Shown here: positions 12,901 through 22,320 of the stretch, piece after piece
Position numbering within the stretch: position 1 is the first letter of the stretch
How the letters are laid out: every line of letters starts with the position of its first letter
Assembly: GCA_009760855.2 (NCBI GenBank)
Contig: WPIO01000138.1
Span: 372,001-436,000 of the forward strand
DNA length: 64,000 nucleotides
From: Cristatella mucedo
Lineage: Eukaryota; Bryozoa; Phylactolaemata; Cristatellidae
Reading direction: 5' to 3'
The notes under the pieces: model-generated
Seen by the model: the letters and a program-made list of their open reading frames with translations, nothing else
Databases searched by the model: none
What the model was told of the DNA's origin: nothing
Translations under genes and position numbers: made by a program

Positions 12901-15390
12901 GCGAACCATTAAGGTGAACAATTGCTACTTGCTAGATGGAATTTATTTCACAACATTAGGTAATGTGTGAATATAGTCTTTTAGTTATAGAATTGCTGTA
13001 TGCGTACAGATTGGTACAGAGCAGAAGAGAGAACTATGAAGCTTGCTAGCTCAAGAACTTGACAGGAACTGACTGACAGTCACGGAACTGCTACCTCAAG
13101 TGCTCTCCTGACTCTGCTATGCTTCCCACTTTCTCTTCGTTGAGTGAGACGAAGTCTGTGGGCTACCGAATGCGTACCGAAAGCCGCTTAGGCTGTGAGT
13201 GCGCTATACAAAACTCTCCTGCATAACACTAACACAGTCTTAATGACTTTGTGGTGTTACAGATGGAGATACATTACATTACATAATTGCTAGTGAGCCG
13301 TGATGGCACACTAGGTAAGGCGGTTGCTTTCTTGACTTCGGTCCCGAGGTCGTGGGTTCGATTCCTGCAGTGGGCGATTCTTTATCGCCACTGCAAGCGG
13401 TGGTGATAGCCGTAAAGGCTCTTCTGTCACTATACAAAAAGAGGCTGTTGAATCAGCTAGGATTTTTTTTTTTTTTACTTATGCCTGGTAGACCATCCCA
13501 AAAGTCAAACTGGCATTTGAGCATCATCTATCCCCCACATATTCCTTCATCTATTGGAAATGGATAGATTTTAAGTCAACCATGGATCTGATCATAAAAG
13601 CAAAGTTTGTAGGAAATAACAGCCACTCTCTGTACTTTTGAGGCTTAAGCAATTCGGAAAAATAACACTTGCTACTCAGGGGCAAACATGGTTTTACAGT
13701 GATCAGAATGCTGGTTTGCAACGAGAGACTCCCAAATGCTGTCCAACAGTCCACATGCCCCAGGTCAATGTCAGGCATGCAAACATGGCTACTGGCAAAG
13801 GTTGTCCCCCAGACATAGGACTAGATAGAACACACCGCCTCCCATTCACATCACATCGCCCATCGTTCACATTGCCTCTCACTCACACCTCATCTGCAGA
13901 ACCTCAATGTAACCCAGCATGTGCATTAGCTACAGATGAGAGCTGCCAGCAACAATCTGCTATGCTCGATTACTCGCTTGTAAGCAATTCGTTAAGCAAA
14001 ATTTGCTTTCAATAAGGCACAACACGCATCAACGCCTGTCATATTAGCCTACTTCACAGCACAGGGTAAAGAGGTGGTTCCTTTGCACTCAATAAAAAAT
14101 TAAATTCTTGTTGAATTTCTCAATCGCCGACAAAAACTAGATTTTCATTTTTCGACATTATTTATCGATCACACAGATGCTAATTACCAACGTCCTCCAG
14201 GTCATAAATGACCAGCTCTCCCCCTCGGATGCCAGTCAGCGCACTTGGATGACGCTTAGGTATTTAAAGGCATTGTTTGGCGAGGTTGTATAACTACATG
14301 TCGCAGAACAGTGATCTATCAGCAGGCAATCTTACCCACTCAAGACTGCACATGTGATTGCACAATTACTTCCTGTGCTTGGCTCAGCAATATGATTATG
14401 TTGCCTCCCAGGAAGATGAACAAGCAGTTACTACAGTTTTCACAAGAGTTGCTTCTGTCTTTCAAATATTACTGCATACTCAAAACCGCCAGTTGGCGGT
14501 TTAAACGACCAGGTAAATAGAATAAACATTGCACTTCGACATTACTTAGAGCCCTGCACCTGCAAACTGGGAGTACATTGGTCGATAAAAATCGAATCCT
14601 TTGCCGCTGCTTCTGGGTCGACGGGATATGGCTACGAGGATTCTACAGAAACTATATGACAACACTATTTGTGTCAAAATGGCTTGCCCTCCATACAGAG
14701 CTCTGCAGTACCGGCAGCCCTGATAGGTTAGTACCCATGAACAACCGGAGGGCATAGATTTTTGAGGCCTAATCGTTACAGTATGACCAAGCACATTTAA
14801 TTTCAGATACATCGGCATACCCAGTACCTCCCAAAAGAACGAGCTGTAGGCATCGCTCGAAGGCTACGGCATCCGAGCAGTGACACCACCTGCACCTGCA
14901 ACAATAACCCTGCCGCAGTCGCGGTGATTAGGCCGGCAGCCGTAGAGCGGTGAAAGAAAAGTCGACACTAATATATCGCTTAGCCAAGCCAAGTCACGCA
15001 GGAGGATACTGTTAGACACGGTAGGTATGACCACAAGTTTAGCTCGCAAGCACGGCAGTTCACGATCCCCCCCAAACTGCCAAGCCACGCCGAAAAAGAT
15101 GCTGCGGTCAGTAAGCGTCGGTGGCTCCTACAGGCCGGACTTGGCTTCGAATAGGCTCGGCAAAGCAATGCCGGCTGCTCGACTGAGTAAGCAAAAGTCA
15201 AGCATCAGCGAGACGGATAGCGTATGCATTGACAGCAACAATGAGCTGATTCAATTTTTCATTGCACATCATGCACTGTGAAGACTATCAAAGAGCATCT
15301 ACAGCACAGCAAAGGCACCGGCGAAAGCACGAAAATCAGGCCAACTACCTGAAGGCGCTGAAACTCGTCCTCGGACAAGGCCGCCGCCAT
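592..15390 (-). CDS. GRIPAP1: GRIP1-associated protein 1 (GRASP-1) gene, N-terminal five exons, incomplete
   Basis: Five minus-strand coding exons join in phase: 15349-15390, 10360-10426, 10166-10227, 9697-9831 and 592-772, giving 162 complete codons. All introns are GT-AG. The predicted start [14 protein letters not shown] matches the human start as I recall it (ALSEEEFQRMQ). Later exons keep its landmarks in order: [13 protein letters not shown], a [18 protein letters not shown] segment, then [17 protein letters not shown]. The last exon repeats the human pattern of a SELL..LRxxNAVLQ heptad. In mammals GRASP-1 is a long coiled-coil protein of recycling endosomes. It binds Rab4 and GRIP1 and supports receptor recycling in neurons. 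The exons read here are heptad-rich and lack membrane segments, which fits. The mammalian protein is over 800 residues, so most of the gene lies beyond position 1. Introns 1 (4.9 kb) and 4 (8.9 kb) are swollen by retrotransposons, while introns 2 and 3 are only 132 and 334 bp. Confidence 0.93.
773..1508. other. GRIPAP1 intron 4, no feature seen
   Basis: AT-moderate unique-looking intron sequence. I find no credible exon, repeat tail or hairpin; short open frames here are random. Confidence 0.5.
1509..2685 (-). mobile_element. L2-type non-LTR retrotransposon, 5'-truncated, best-preserved copy
   Basis: Reading on the minus strand, an open frame (1805-2692) of about 295 codons begins at [17 protein letters not shown]. 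It contains the reverse transcriptase catalytic box [12 protein letters not shown], then the thumb and C-terminal region with [32 protein letters not shown] and [10 protein letters not shown]. One late frameshift separates the last C-terminal residues. It is followed by the typical L2 3' untranslated end (TGTAAAGCGCCTAGAAAGAG) and an (ATT)n tail, seen here as AAT repeats at 1509-1527. The element is truncated just before the GVPQGS block, as L2 copies usually are. It lies in intron 4 of GRIPAP1 in the same orientation as that gene. Confidence 0.9.
3877..3986. repeat. Compound (CA)n-(TATC)n-(TG)n microsatellite
   Basis: Runs of ACAC, then TATATC units, then TGTG and CGCG. The CA and TG arms could pair as a hairpin. 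The small open frames across it are repeat artefacts. Confidence 0.85.
4141..4197. repeat. Degenerate CCCTAAA-like repeat patch
   Basis: At least five copies of (A)CCCTAAA or close variants in about 55 bp, inside the DNA transposon-like insert. It resembles an interstitial telomere-like motif but is short, and lies inside a mobile element. Confidence 0.6.
5165..5335 (+). mobile_element. tRNA-derived SINE, type with GAGGCTNTTGGATCAG tail
   Basis: GGTAAGGTACTTGCACTTCACGA resembles a pol III A-box region. It is followed by GTCGTGCGGTTGAGTCC as a B box. A G17 run lies in the body, and the 3' part AAAATGAGGCTATTGGATCAG matches the SINEs at 13288-13470 and 23830-23925. Confidence 0.6.
5573..6035 (-). 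mobile_element. L2 retrotransposon 3' end, 5'-truncated
   Basis: AAT-repeat tail at 5573-5589, then the L2 3' untranslated block, then the complement of the C-terminal coding end ([19 protein letters not shown]). Truncated at about 6035. Very similar to the copy at 1509-2685. Confidence 0.85.
6040..8140. other. GRIPAP1 intron 4, no gene or clear repeat seen
   Basis: About 2.1 kb with only short random open frames. I see no coding exon, retrotransposon tail or microsatellite. Confidence 0.45.
8145..8240 (-). mobile_element. tRNA-like SINE head fragment
   Basis: The complement reads CTTTCACTTAACGACTAAGG then GGTTTGAGTCCTGATGC, the same A-box-like and B-box arrangement as the other SINEs in the window. 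It has no recognisable tail. Confidence 0.45.
9697..9831 (-). CDS. GRIPAP1: GRIPAP1 coding exon 4
   Basis: This exon has exactly 45 codons, phase 0 at both ends, between a GCATAG acceptor and an ACA/GTGAGC donor. It contains [32 protein letters not shown] and [11 protein letters not shown], the most strongly conserved block seen and the segment that identifies the gene. An open frame on the opposite strand here is a shadow of it. Confidence 0.95.
10166..10227 (-). CDS. GRIPAP1: GRIPAP1 coding exon 3
   Basis: The exon has a TTTTAG acceptor and an AACAAG/GTACCC donor, and is 62 bases long. Entering with one carried base it gives [20 protein letters not shown] and K, corresponding to the human ELTSLRQKVAYLDKEFSKAQK segment. 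It is a coiled-coil heptad stretch. Confidence 0.9.
10360..10426 (-). CDS. GRIPAP1: GRIPAP1 coding exon 2
   Basis: The exon follows a CTTTCAG acceptor and ends GAAACAG before GTCGAG. Its 67 bases carry 22 codons plus one base ([20 protein letters not shown] and two more residues). The pattern LxxLRxxNYQLxD matches the human N-terminus. It is separated from exon 3 by only 132 bp. Confidence 0.92.
11068..11330 (-). mobile_element. Second L2-like family (family 2), 3' end
   Basis: On the complement it matches the 3' end of the element at 21430-22076: [17 protein letters not shown], then the sequence giving IQNSPA, then GTTACAAACGGAGATACATA. This family ends in GGAGATACATTACATT rather than in (ATT)n. 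Confidence 0.7.
11488..11996 (-). mobile_element. Degenerate L2 3' end
   Basis: A decayed AAT tail, the CTTTCTAGGTTCTTTAC block, and the complement of the C-terminal coding end up to the IDFKVL position. It abuts the plus-strand copy at 11997-12773 head to head. Confidence 0.7.
11997..12773 (+). mobile_element. L2 retrotransposon, 5'-truncated
   Basis: The plus frame at 12054-12512 encodes [54 protein letters not shown] and [17 protein letters not shown]. It is followed by the 3' end block (TGTAAAGCGCCTGGAGAGAG) and an (ATT)n tail at about 12754-12770. Confidence 0.88.
13078..13285 (+). mobile_element. Family 2 L2-like element, 3' end
   Basis: It matches 21880-22076: CTCTCCTGACTCTGCTATGC, then CCGAAAGCCGCTTAGGCTGT, AAAACTCTCCTGC and GGAGATACATTACATTACAT. 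Severely 5'-truncated. Confidence 0.8.
13288..13470 (+). mobile_element. tRNA-derived SINE, clearest copy
   Basis: The A-box region TGGCACACTAGGTAAGGCGG is followed about 30 bp later by a near-perfect B box, GTGGGTTCGATTCC. The body contains CCACTGCAAGCGGTGGTGAT and CAAAAAGAGGCTGTTGAATC. It ends in a T run at about 13460-13471, next to the family 2 fragment. Confidence 0.75.
13475..15345. other. GRIPAP1 intron 1, remainder
   Basis: No exon fits between coding exons 1 and 2, since those already join in phase and match the family. I see no recognisable repeat. Confidence 0.45.
15349..15390 (-). CDS. GRIPAP1: GRIPAP1 coding exon 1
   Basis: The ATG is read from the complement of 15388-15390 in a good Kozak setting (ACCATGG). 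It encodes 14 residues, [14 protein letters not shown], and ends CAG before a GTAGTT donor, phase 0. The next exon continues the same protein family without a gap, which supports this start. Confidence 0.92.
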
Positions 15391-15431
15391 GGTCCTACGT
15401 CATATCCGAAATAGCGGCTCCCAGCTGGTGC
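15391..15431. promoter_or_regulatory. Likely bidirectional promoter / GRIPAP1 5' untranslated region
   Basis: This short stretch separates the GRIPAP1 start codon on the minus strand from an ATG and near-perfect donor on the plus strand. I see no TATA box, which would suit a housekeeping-type promoter. The transcription start sites cannot be placed from sequence alone. Confidence 0.4.
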
Positions 15432-15454
15432 ATGGCAGTTTCCATGGTATCCAG
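15432..15454 (+). CDS. Possible divergent first coding exon
   Basis: ATGGCAGTTTCCATGGTATCCAG is followed by GTAAGG, a near-consensus donor, only 41 bp from the GRIPAP1 start codon on the other strand. It would encode seven codons plus two bases. I did not find a downstream exon in the required phase, so it may be a noncoding first exon or chance. Confidence 0.3.
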
Positions 15455-15459
15455 GTAAG

Positions 15460-16815
15460 GGCCTGCGAATTTTTGCTTTCCTAACCTTTTGTGGTAGCAC
15501 TGTGGACGCAAACTAGTGGTGTATTGCTCGTAGCCGCTTTCGACCCTGTTGCCGCGCTTTTAACGTCAGCTTTTGGCATGCACTCACTTGAATCGGCAAT
15601 GGCGCCGTCCTTTTCCAGCCGCATGTTCACGACGTGCGATTCTCGACCTTCTCAGCAAAATTACCTTGGCCTGATTTTTGGCTAGACTCGGGCGGCATTA
15701 AATGATGAAGCAGTTGTTAGAGGACTATATTTTTGTTTGCTGTTACAACAACGTGTTGGAAGTTGCCGTAGCGGAATCTCGGCCGTAGTTTTATTTTGCT
15801 TCATTGAATAATTAGGATATGGCCGCTGTCGTTATTTCTATGCCCGCCCATCTCTTATCCGGTTGCTTTGCTGACGCCTTTAGTCGCGATAGACTACGTT
15901 GCCATCTTGCTAGGCGGGCCCCCTGTCAATGCATGGTGGAAAATGCAGATGTGGACCATCAAGTATCTCCTACGGGACTTTAGGGTTAGGTCATTTCCCA
16001 CTCCCACACCCCTGCCCTAGTTACTTCACCTAGTTACGCCACGTGGCTGTCGCAGTGCTAACGACAGGCGAACTTCCACTATATTAGCCTCTTTAAAACA
16101 AGATGGCATTCGCCAACAATCATAGGGGAACTAAACAGTACTACTGGTAACTTAACATTACCGCTGGCAACCCTGGTACATCAGGGCTACAGGTGGAACG
16201 TGAAACAACAGCGATGCAAGCATGCACGAAAGCGGAGCTACGCCATCGGACCGATGCAATCTTCGGTGCAACTATTTCAGTCTCAGAATACCAGTCTCGA
16301 TCGCCAGTGGTATATGTGACTGCGTAACAGAGACTTGCATACCGGTAGCTTGTCTTAGCTCGCCTAGGGCTCCATCTCAGGGGCAGCCCTACGAACAACA
16401 TACTATGTGGGAACCCGGAATGGGGGGAGGGGGGTACTAACAGCCAGCGCTTCAAGGCTCGGTCAGTTGGGTTCTCATGGCCTCTGTGGCTGGCCTCTGT
16501 TGTCTAGGATGCCAGTCGCTCTCGGATACCGAGTACCGAGCGACTCTGCACCGGATTCCCGGCTCTGCTTATGAGCTTTCTCTCGCTGACTGTCGAGGTC
16601 GATGTGCGTCATCCCGCCCATACTGTTCCGAGTCAAAGAGGGAGCTTTTCCCAGTCGTGTGACCTCCAGCCTGCCGTATCACGATAAAGCCGCCTTGCGC
16701 TACTGAACTCTACTTGGGTGCTTTGTTAACCGCAGCCCAGTCAGCACCATGCCTAGTGATCATTGCAGTGATCTAGCTGATTGATTTTCCGAGCTTTTGT
16801 GTCAGAAAGATAGAA
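15460..16815. other. No supported feature
   Basis: Short open frames at 15491-15685, 16222-16440 and 16477-16662 show no family signature or convincing splice sites. The stretch is somewhat GC-richer near the GRIPAP1 promoter. Confidence 0.4.
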
Positions 16816-16817
16816 AC

Positions 16818-17390
16818 ATCGAAGTTGCCACACCACACCACTTCTTGCCGACGTGCACTTTGTCCCCCAGTCAAGTAGCGAATTGACTTCAAGGTTTTGT
16901 CACACACTTGCAGGTCACTTCATTCTTTGGCTCCAGCCTATCTCTCGGACCTACTCCCCCACCAGGCCTAGCATCGTACCACCTGCTTTTCGGAATCCAA
17001 CAGTTTACCAATACCTCGTACAAACCTCAAATCCTTTAGAGACCGTGCATTTAGTTCGTATGCCACTGAATCCTGGAACTCACTTCAACTTGTGTCACGA
17101 CATCTCCCGACTTTACTACGTTTAAAAAGAAACAAAGAACGCATCTATTTATCACAGTATTTAGTGGGCCTATAATGATTCGTCCTTTATGTGCTTTTGC
17201 ATGCTGACAGTGTGAATACTGCCACTATCGATATTTGCATGCTGACCATATGCATGTCACCCCTGACCAAGTTATGCTTGTTGTAATTGAGGACACTAAC
17301 CATTCGATTGTGCTTCCTTTGCAGCAAATGTAAAGTGCCTAGAAAGAGATGGATTTCTCTGAGGTTGCTATATAATTGTTATTTATCGAA
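16818..17390 (+). mobile_element. Degenerate L2 C-terminal and 3' end
   Basis: The L2 thumb-to-end region is readable with several frame breaks (GTTGCCACACCACACCACTT, ACTCCCCCACCAGGC, TTTCGGAATCCAAC). It is followed by GTAAAGTGCCTAGAAAGAGA and a decayed tail. Confidence 0.75.
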
Positions 17391-17504
17391 TGTGCAGCAC
17401 AAGCTGCTGAATTTTGGCCCGGTTGCAGACTGTAAAGGACACCGGCTAAGAGTCCTAAATAAAGCGCATTGCTATATTCTAGATGCGACGTCGCAAACGT
17501 GCAG

Positions 17505-17645
17505 GTAACCGTGTTATTCAAATTGTGTATCAAACATGATACCAGTCACCATTCAATCGTGTTTCCTTTGCAGCAAATGTAAAGCGCCTAGAAAGAGATT
17601 AAGTTCTCTGAGGGTGCTTATCAAGTATATTATTATTATTATTGC
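17505..17645 (+). mobile_element. L2 3' tail fragment
   Basis: TTTCCTTTGCAGCAAATGTA, then AAGCGCCTAGAAAGAGATTA and an (ATT)n tail at 17630-17642. Confidence 0.8.
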
Positions 17646-17929
17646 ATAATTTATTCAGGCTGGCACATAGTTGATTTTTCTAGAGACAAGTACTACAATC
17701 GTCGTTTGAGTTTTCGGCCTCCTGATAGAGATGAATACTCCCTTGGGATCGACAGTGTTTATATTTAATGCTAATCTATCATAAAGTTGACATTAATGAC
17801 AGGTCACTCAAATGTAATTATAGCGCATGTTAGATTGCAGTTTCACTGTGTAAGGGTCGCTGAATGGACTGGAGAGCTGGAGACAGATAGTGCCAAAAAG
17901 TATTTGATTCCGATTACATCACTGGAGTC

Positions 17930-18130
17930 CTTAATTTATCGAACGACTGCACACTTTGACATGTTGATACTGTGCATGCTGCCCTAACCATGTTTTTCTT
18001 TTTAAGACTTTGCAAGTTACCACTAACCATTTGATCATGCTTTCTTTAAAGCATGTCAAGTGCCTGGAAAGAGGTTAAGTTCTCTATGGGTGCCATGCAA
18101 ATGTATTATTATTAGTATTGTTATTATTAA
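17930..18130 (+). mobile_element. Old L2 3' tail fragment
   Basis: GTGCATGCTGCCCTAACCAT, then AAGTGCCTGGAAAGAGGTTA and an interrupted ATT tail at about 18102-18130. Confidence 0.7.
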
Positions 18131-18269
18131 TACTTGCTCTGGCCACTTGGCTGCTTAAGCACAGCTCGTTTGGACGATGGTAGGCCAGAAATGTTGTCTT
18201 GCAAACTCGTAACAGAGCTGCATCATTGGTTAGCCAGCAGGTTTTATATGCTAGCCTGTGAAGCTTCTA

Positions 18270-18430
18270 GGTTCTCTGGCAGCTCTGACTCACGGTTAAG
18301 GTGCTTGCCTGTGACGACCAAGGTCGTGAGCTAGAGACTAGTGTGTATGCTACCGGTGAGTAAATGTAAAGCGCCTTGATAGAGATAAAGTTCTCTTAGG
18401 GTCTATACAAATGATTTACATTTATTTATT
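18270..18430 (+). mobile_element. SINE with tRNA-like head and L2-type tail
   Basis: The head ACGGTTAAGGTGCTTGCCTG, with GACCAAGGTCGTGAGCTAGA as a degenerate B box, is followed directly by GTAAAGCGCCTTGATAGAGA and TTCTCTTAGGGTCTATACAA. The second part is the L2 3' end. There is no L2 coding sequence between them. Confidence 0.65.
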
Positions 18431-19039
18431 TATAATGCAAACAGGGGCATAGTGGTTCTGTGATACTTTACCTTGATGTAATTAGGTTACCAGGCCACTT
18501 GACCCTTGGTAGGTAGGGGGCATCATTATCTTGGAAACTGGCATTTGCTTGCTGCAACTTAATCTGATTGGTTTGTATATGACCTGGAGTTCACCATCGT
18601 TGCCATGACTTCACCCAGATATTGCTGCTACTTCCTGGCATCTGGCTGACCAGCAAGGTACCAGTTGGCTGGCAGAAGGCTGCAGACCTTCACGGGCTCA
18701 CCATTCTCATTTTAGGTAATGCTCGGAAGCTCCTTGGTGTGGCTTATATGCTATGCATTTGTTAGAAGTTTTTTATTAAAGATTTGCTGGGTTGGCTGTG
18801 GGTGTCAGGTGACTTGGCTCCATCGTGAGGCGCCCAAGTAGACGAAGTAGAGATCTTGTCGATGCTGCTTTTAAATTACAGCCTGCATAGAAAATGTAGC
18901 TATTGCCTCATTTTCCTGGTTGTGTCACTTTTATCCAACTGCCGTGGCTTCCTTGTATCCTTGCAGTAAATGCCCAATATCGTGGGCTTCTTGAGTGTTG
19001 TTACGTGGCCAGTTTCATACTTACTGCATGTGCTGGTGT

Positions 19040-19200
19040 GCCCCCCCCCCCTTGTTAAGGTGCTTACCTTAATCCAAGGTCAAGGTGAATGTATTTGATG
19101 ACCGAGGTCGTTGGCTCGAGACCAGTAGATATGTGAAGCGCCTGGATGGAGATTTAAGTTCTCTTAGGGTGCTATACAGATGAATGGTATATAATTATAT
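19040..19200 (+). mobile_element. SINE with tRNA-like head and L2-type tail
   Basis: Same build as the copy at 18270: TTGTTAAGGTGCTTACCTTA, then GACCGAGGTCGTTGGCTCGA as the B-box region, then GTGAAGCGCCTGGATGGAGA and TTCTCTTAGGGTGCTATACA. It follows a C10 run. Confidence 0.65.
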
Positions 19201-20380
19201 AGAATGGGAATGCAACTATATCTAGTTAGCAAGTGCTGTTGTAACTTTGCGAGGGCAATGATTTAAGGTCACCGGCAGTAATAACCAATATGAGGCTGCT
19301 GTATACTTTTACGTTTTCCAGGATCTGCAAAGCAAATTAGCGATTGATATTGTGGCATTACTAATTAATATATTTCTCTTGGCTTGACTTACTTGACTTA
19401 TTTCAGCAAGCCGTATTATGAGTCGTAACCTATTATTCCAGTAAGGCCTAATGTGAGTTATAATGATCCAGTTGAAAAGTGTCGCACAGCAGCTCAAGAT
19501 GATTTGAAATAGCTCTTTGATGAATCGTATTCTCTGGTAGAGCAAGTAGTTTTACATGGGGCTGGTGATGGTTTGCAAAAAGTAGCCTCAAGCAGAATAA
19601 GCACACTTTGGTAGGCGTTCTGGAAGTGATCTGCTGTTGTGGGAGGAGCCACCTGAATATGCACAACCTCGGCAGCCTGAGTGGTGGAATAGCTATCGGC
19701 TGAATAGCTTTCCTCTTAGCTGAGAGCAGCCTGGCCTTTTTGGTCTTGGCTTACTGACAGGCAGCTCTCAAACCAAAATGAATGAGCCTGGTGCCAGTTT
19801 AGACCAGGGTCACGAATTAACGGGTCAGTGAGCTGATCTGGTCATGCCACACTTACATTGCTGGGTCTTGGACAGTTGCTTCACCAATTGGAGCTGGTAC
19901 ACAGTGGCTGCTCTTAGCACCCGACTCCTGGACAGGTTGTACTCCTCGGAAGTAGTTCACAAATTAATACGGTTTGTGGATAATCAATATTCTTTGTTTT
20001 CCCTTGTTTGTGAAGGGTTTTGGAAACTAGAACGTTTGCTGCTGTGTGATGCTTGGTTTTTGCTATGTGTATACTTGAATTGCTATGTGTATCATGTTTT
20101 TGTTAGTGCCTGTGCATATGTGTTATGAGTATGCCAGCTTTTTCGTACCACTGCTTACTGTCTTTTCTCTGGTGCACATCTTGCAGCCATCCACTGGAAC
20201 TGTTTCCTGTTGTTCAATCCTCAGCCGTGGTTTGTCAATCGTGTAGCCTGCTTGGGGTGTGTGAGTTAGTCTGCATGAATCCGTGCATTTTGTGTGTTGG
20301 AGAAAAGCACGTCTCGGACTTCTCGCTCTTGGACTGCCAGTGTACCTTTCACTCTGTTGACGCGGCTACTGTCGTTCCAG

Positions 20381-20565
20381 CCCGGCTGATCAAGCAGAAA
20401 GCTTCTTTTAAGACCACCAGAGCTTGCTGGGCAAACAACTTTTCCGGCTATGTTTTTGCGCCATCAGAAGCCGAGTGTGAGCTTTGGCGTGCAAGCCAAA
20501 TTGGTCAGCATCGATTCATTTGGTACTGCTCTCCGGCATCAGTTGGTGTTTTCGAAAGAGAGCAG
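20381..20565 (+). CDS. Candidate isolated coding exon, product unrecognised
   Basis: A pyrimidine-rich acceptor (CTACTGTCGTTCCAG) and a GAGCAG/GTAAAT donor bound 185 bases. They are open in the frame reading RLIKQKASFKTT, ACWANNFSGYVFAPSEAE and FIWYCSPASVGVFEREQ. It sits in the longest single-strand open frame outside the repeats (20125-20763), whose last part is L2 sequence in a non-coding frame. The composition looks protein-like, but I recognise no family and found no partner exon. It could be chance. Confidence 0.3.
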
Positions 20566-20694
20566 GTAAATTTTCTAAGCGCCAGTGAGAAGCACTTGCC
20601 CCTTATTTATACTTTAGCTGCAACCAGCACGGGAGCAATCGAAGCAGCAACTAAGATTGCCTACCAAGTGTCAGGTCACGAGACGATCTCACAC

Positions 20695-21228
20695 TTCCCA
20701 ACGTGCCCAGCATTTTGTCGCTCACTTTTAGGTCCCATCATTCTTTGGTTCCAGCCTACCTAGCAAATCTACTCCCCCACCAGGCCAAGCATCGTACCAA
20801 CCGCTTTTCGGAATCTAACTGTTTACCTATTGCTCATGCATACCACAGATGCTTTTGAGACTTTGCATTTAGTTTGATGTTCCCAAAACCTGGAACTCAC
20901 TCCCGACTTGCGTTACGACATCCCCTGATTTAACTAAATTTAAAAAGAAATTAAAAGTGCACCTATTTATGACAGCATTCAGTGGGTCCCCCTCGATTTG
21001 TTCTGTATGTGCTTATGCATGCTGACACTGTTGCTTGCTGCCACTAACCACACTTGCATACTGACCCTGTACAGGTCGCCCTAACCATGTTATTCATGTT
21101 GTTTATCAAGCAAGATACCACTCACCATTCGATCGTGTTTCCTTTGCAGCAAATGTAAAGCGCCTAGAAAGAGATTGAGTTCTCTGAGGGTGCTTTATCA
21201 AATGTATCATTATGATTGTTATTATTAT
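20695..21228 (+). mobile_element. L2 C-terminal and 3' end, 5'-truncated
   Basis: CGCTCACTTTTAGGTCCCAT, ACTCCCCCACCAGGCCAAGC and CCGCTTTTCGGAATCTAAC correspond to the L2 coding end. They are followed by AAATGTAAAGCGCCTAGAAA and an ATT-type tail at 21207-21226. Confidence 0.8.
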
Positions 21229-21429
21229 GCCTCGTCATGTATGCTCAGGCTTTTGGTGAAGCCCGGTTGCCTGCTTCTGAGCTTTGCATTGTGTATCATG
21301 TAGTCCTTGAGGCAGCGTACCCTTGTGACCGGCTGGAGCCACCTTACTGGCTGAGCCACCTTTGCGCTGTAGCCAGTGTGCATCGTAGCAATTAATGGCA
21401 AACTTTATGTGCATGAGAATGTAAATTGG

Positions 21430-22076
21430 GAAACGTTTAGTGTTGTATCTGCTCGTACAGCTTTTACAGCTGAATCTGGAAGGCAGTCGAGAAAGTATGA
21501 ATATGGCTGCAAGGCTAGTCTTCAAGTCCCAGCGGTTTGAGCACGTGTCTCCTTTGCTGAAAGAGCTAGGATGGTTGCCGGTTGAGCAAAGGATACATAG
21601 CAAAGTTCTTACGCTGACCCACAAGGCCCGCCACGGCTCTGCTCCTTCGTACCTAGCTGAACTGCTGCACCAGTTTCAGCCTGTTCGCGCCGCCCTCAGG
21701 TCCTGTATGGACAATAAATTAGCTGTCCCATTCCTCTGCTTAAAGACAGTTGGCGACAGAAGCTTTAGCTCTGCAGGTCCTAGACTGTGGAACTTGCTTC
21801 CACAATTCTTACGCAACGACAACTACTCTCCTACTGCCGACTATGGCACATTCTTTTCAGCAGTCCTGAGCTGCTACTTCTTTGCTACTCACTACCTCAA
21901 CTGCTCTCCTGACTCTGTTATGCTTACCACTTTCTCTTTGTTGCGCGAGACGAGGTCTGTTGGCTACCGAATGCCTACCGAAAGCCGCTTAGGCTGTGAG
22001 TGCGCTATACAAAACTCTCCTGCTTAACACCCACATGGTCTTTATGACTTTGTGGAGTTACAGACGGAGATACATT
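21430..22076 (+). mobile_element. Family 2 L2-like retrotransposon, C-terminal part
   Basis: A single open frame at 21440-22027 gives NMAARLVFKSQRFEHVSPLL, KELGWLPVEQRIHSKVLTLT, SYLAELLHQFQPV and KTVGDRSFSSAGPRLWNLLP. This is the C-terminal region of an L2/CR1-group reverse transcriptase polyprotein, clearly different from family 1 ([16 protein letters not shown]). It ends [16 protein letters not shown], then GGAGATACATTACATTACA. The intact frame suggests a fairly recent insertion. Confidence 0.85.
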
Positions 22077-22082
22077 ACATTA

Positions 22083-22320
22083 CAAAGTGAAAAGCTCTGA
22101 AGGAGCTGCTCAGGGCAGTAGGAAACGATGTGCCACAGTCGGCAGCAAGAGAATGGATGTCATTGCCTAAGAATTGATGAAGTGAGCTCCACAGTCTAGG
22201 TAGGACCTTCAGAGCAAAAGCTTCAGTCGCCAACATTTGGTATGGCCTACAAAAATCTTTGTATGTCAGTCGACGGACAGTTAACCCGTATCGTATTTTG
22301 CTTATGCTTTTTCAAGCTTT
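22083..22320 (-). mobile_element. Degenerate family 2 fragment, inverted
   Basis: GATGTGCCACAGTCGGCAGC and GAGCTCCACAGTCTAGGTAG are the complement of the family 2 coding end (compare 45750-45830). It abuts the tail of the plus-strand copy. Confidence 0.6.

Noticed and set aside
14197-14260. Minus-strand candidate exon reading [15 protein letters not shown] between GRIPAP1 exons 1 and 2
   Set aside because: GRIPAP1 exons 1 and 2 already join in phase and match the family without a gap; the acceptor is weak.
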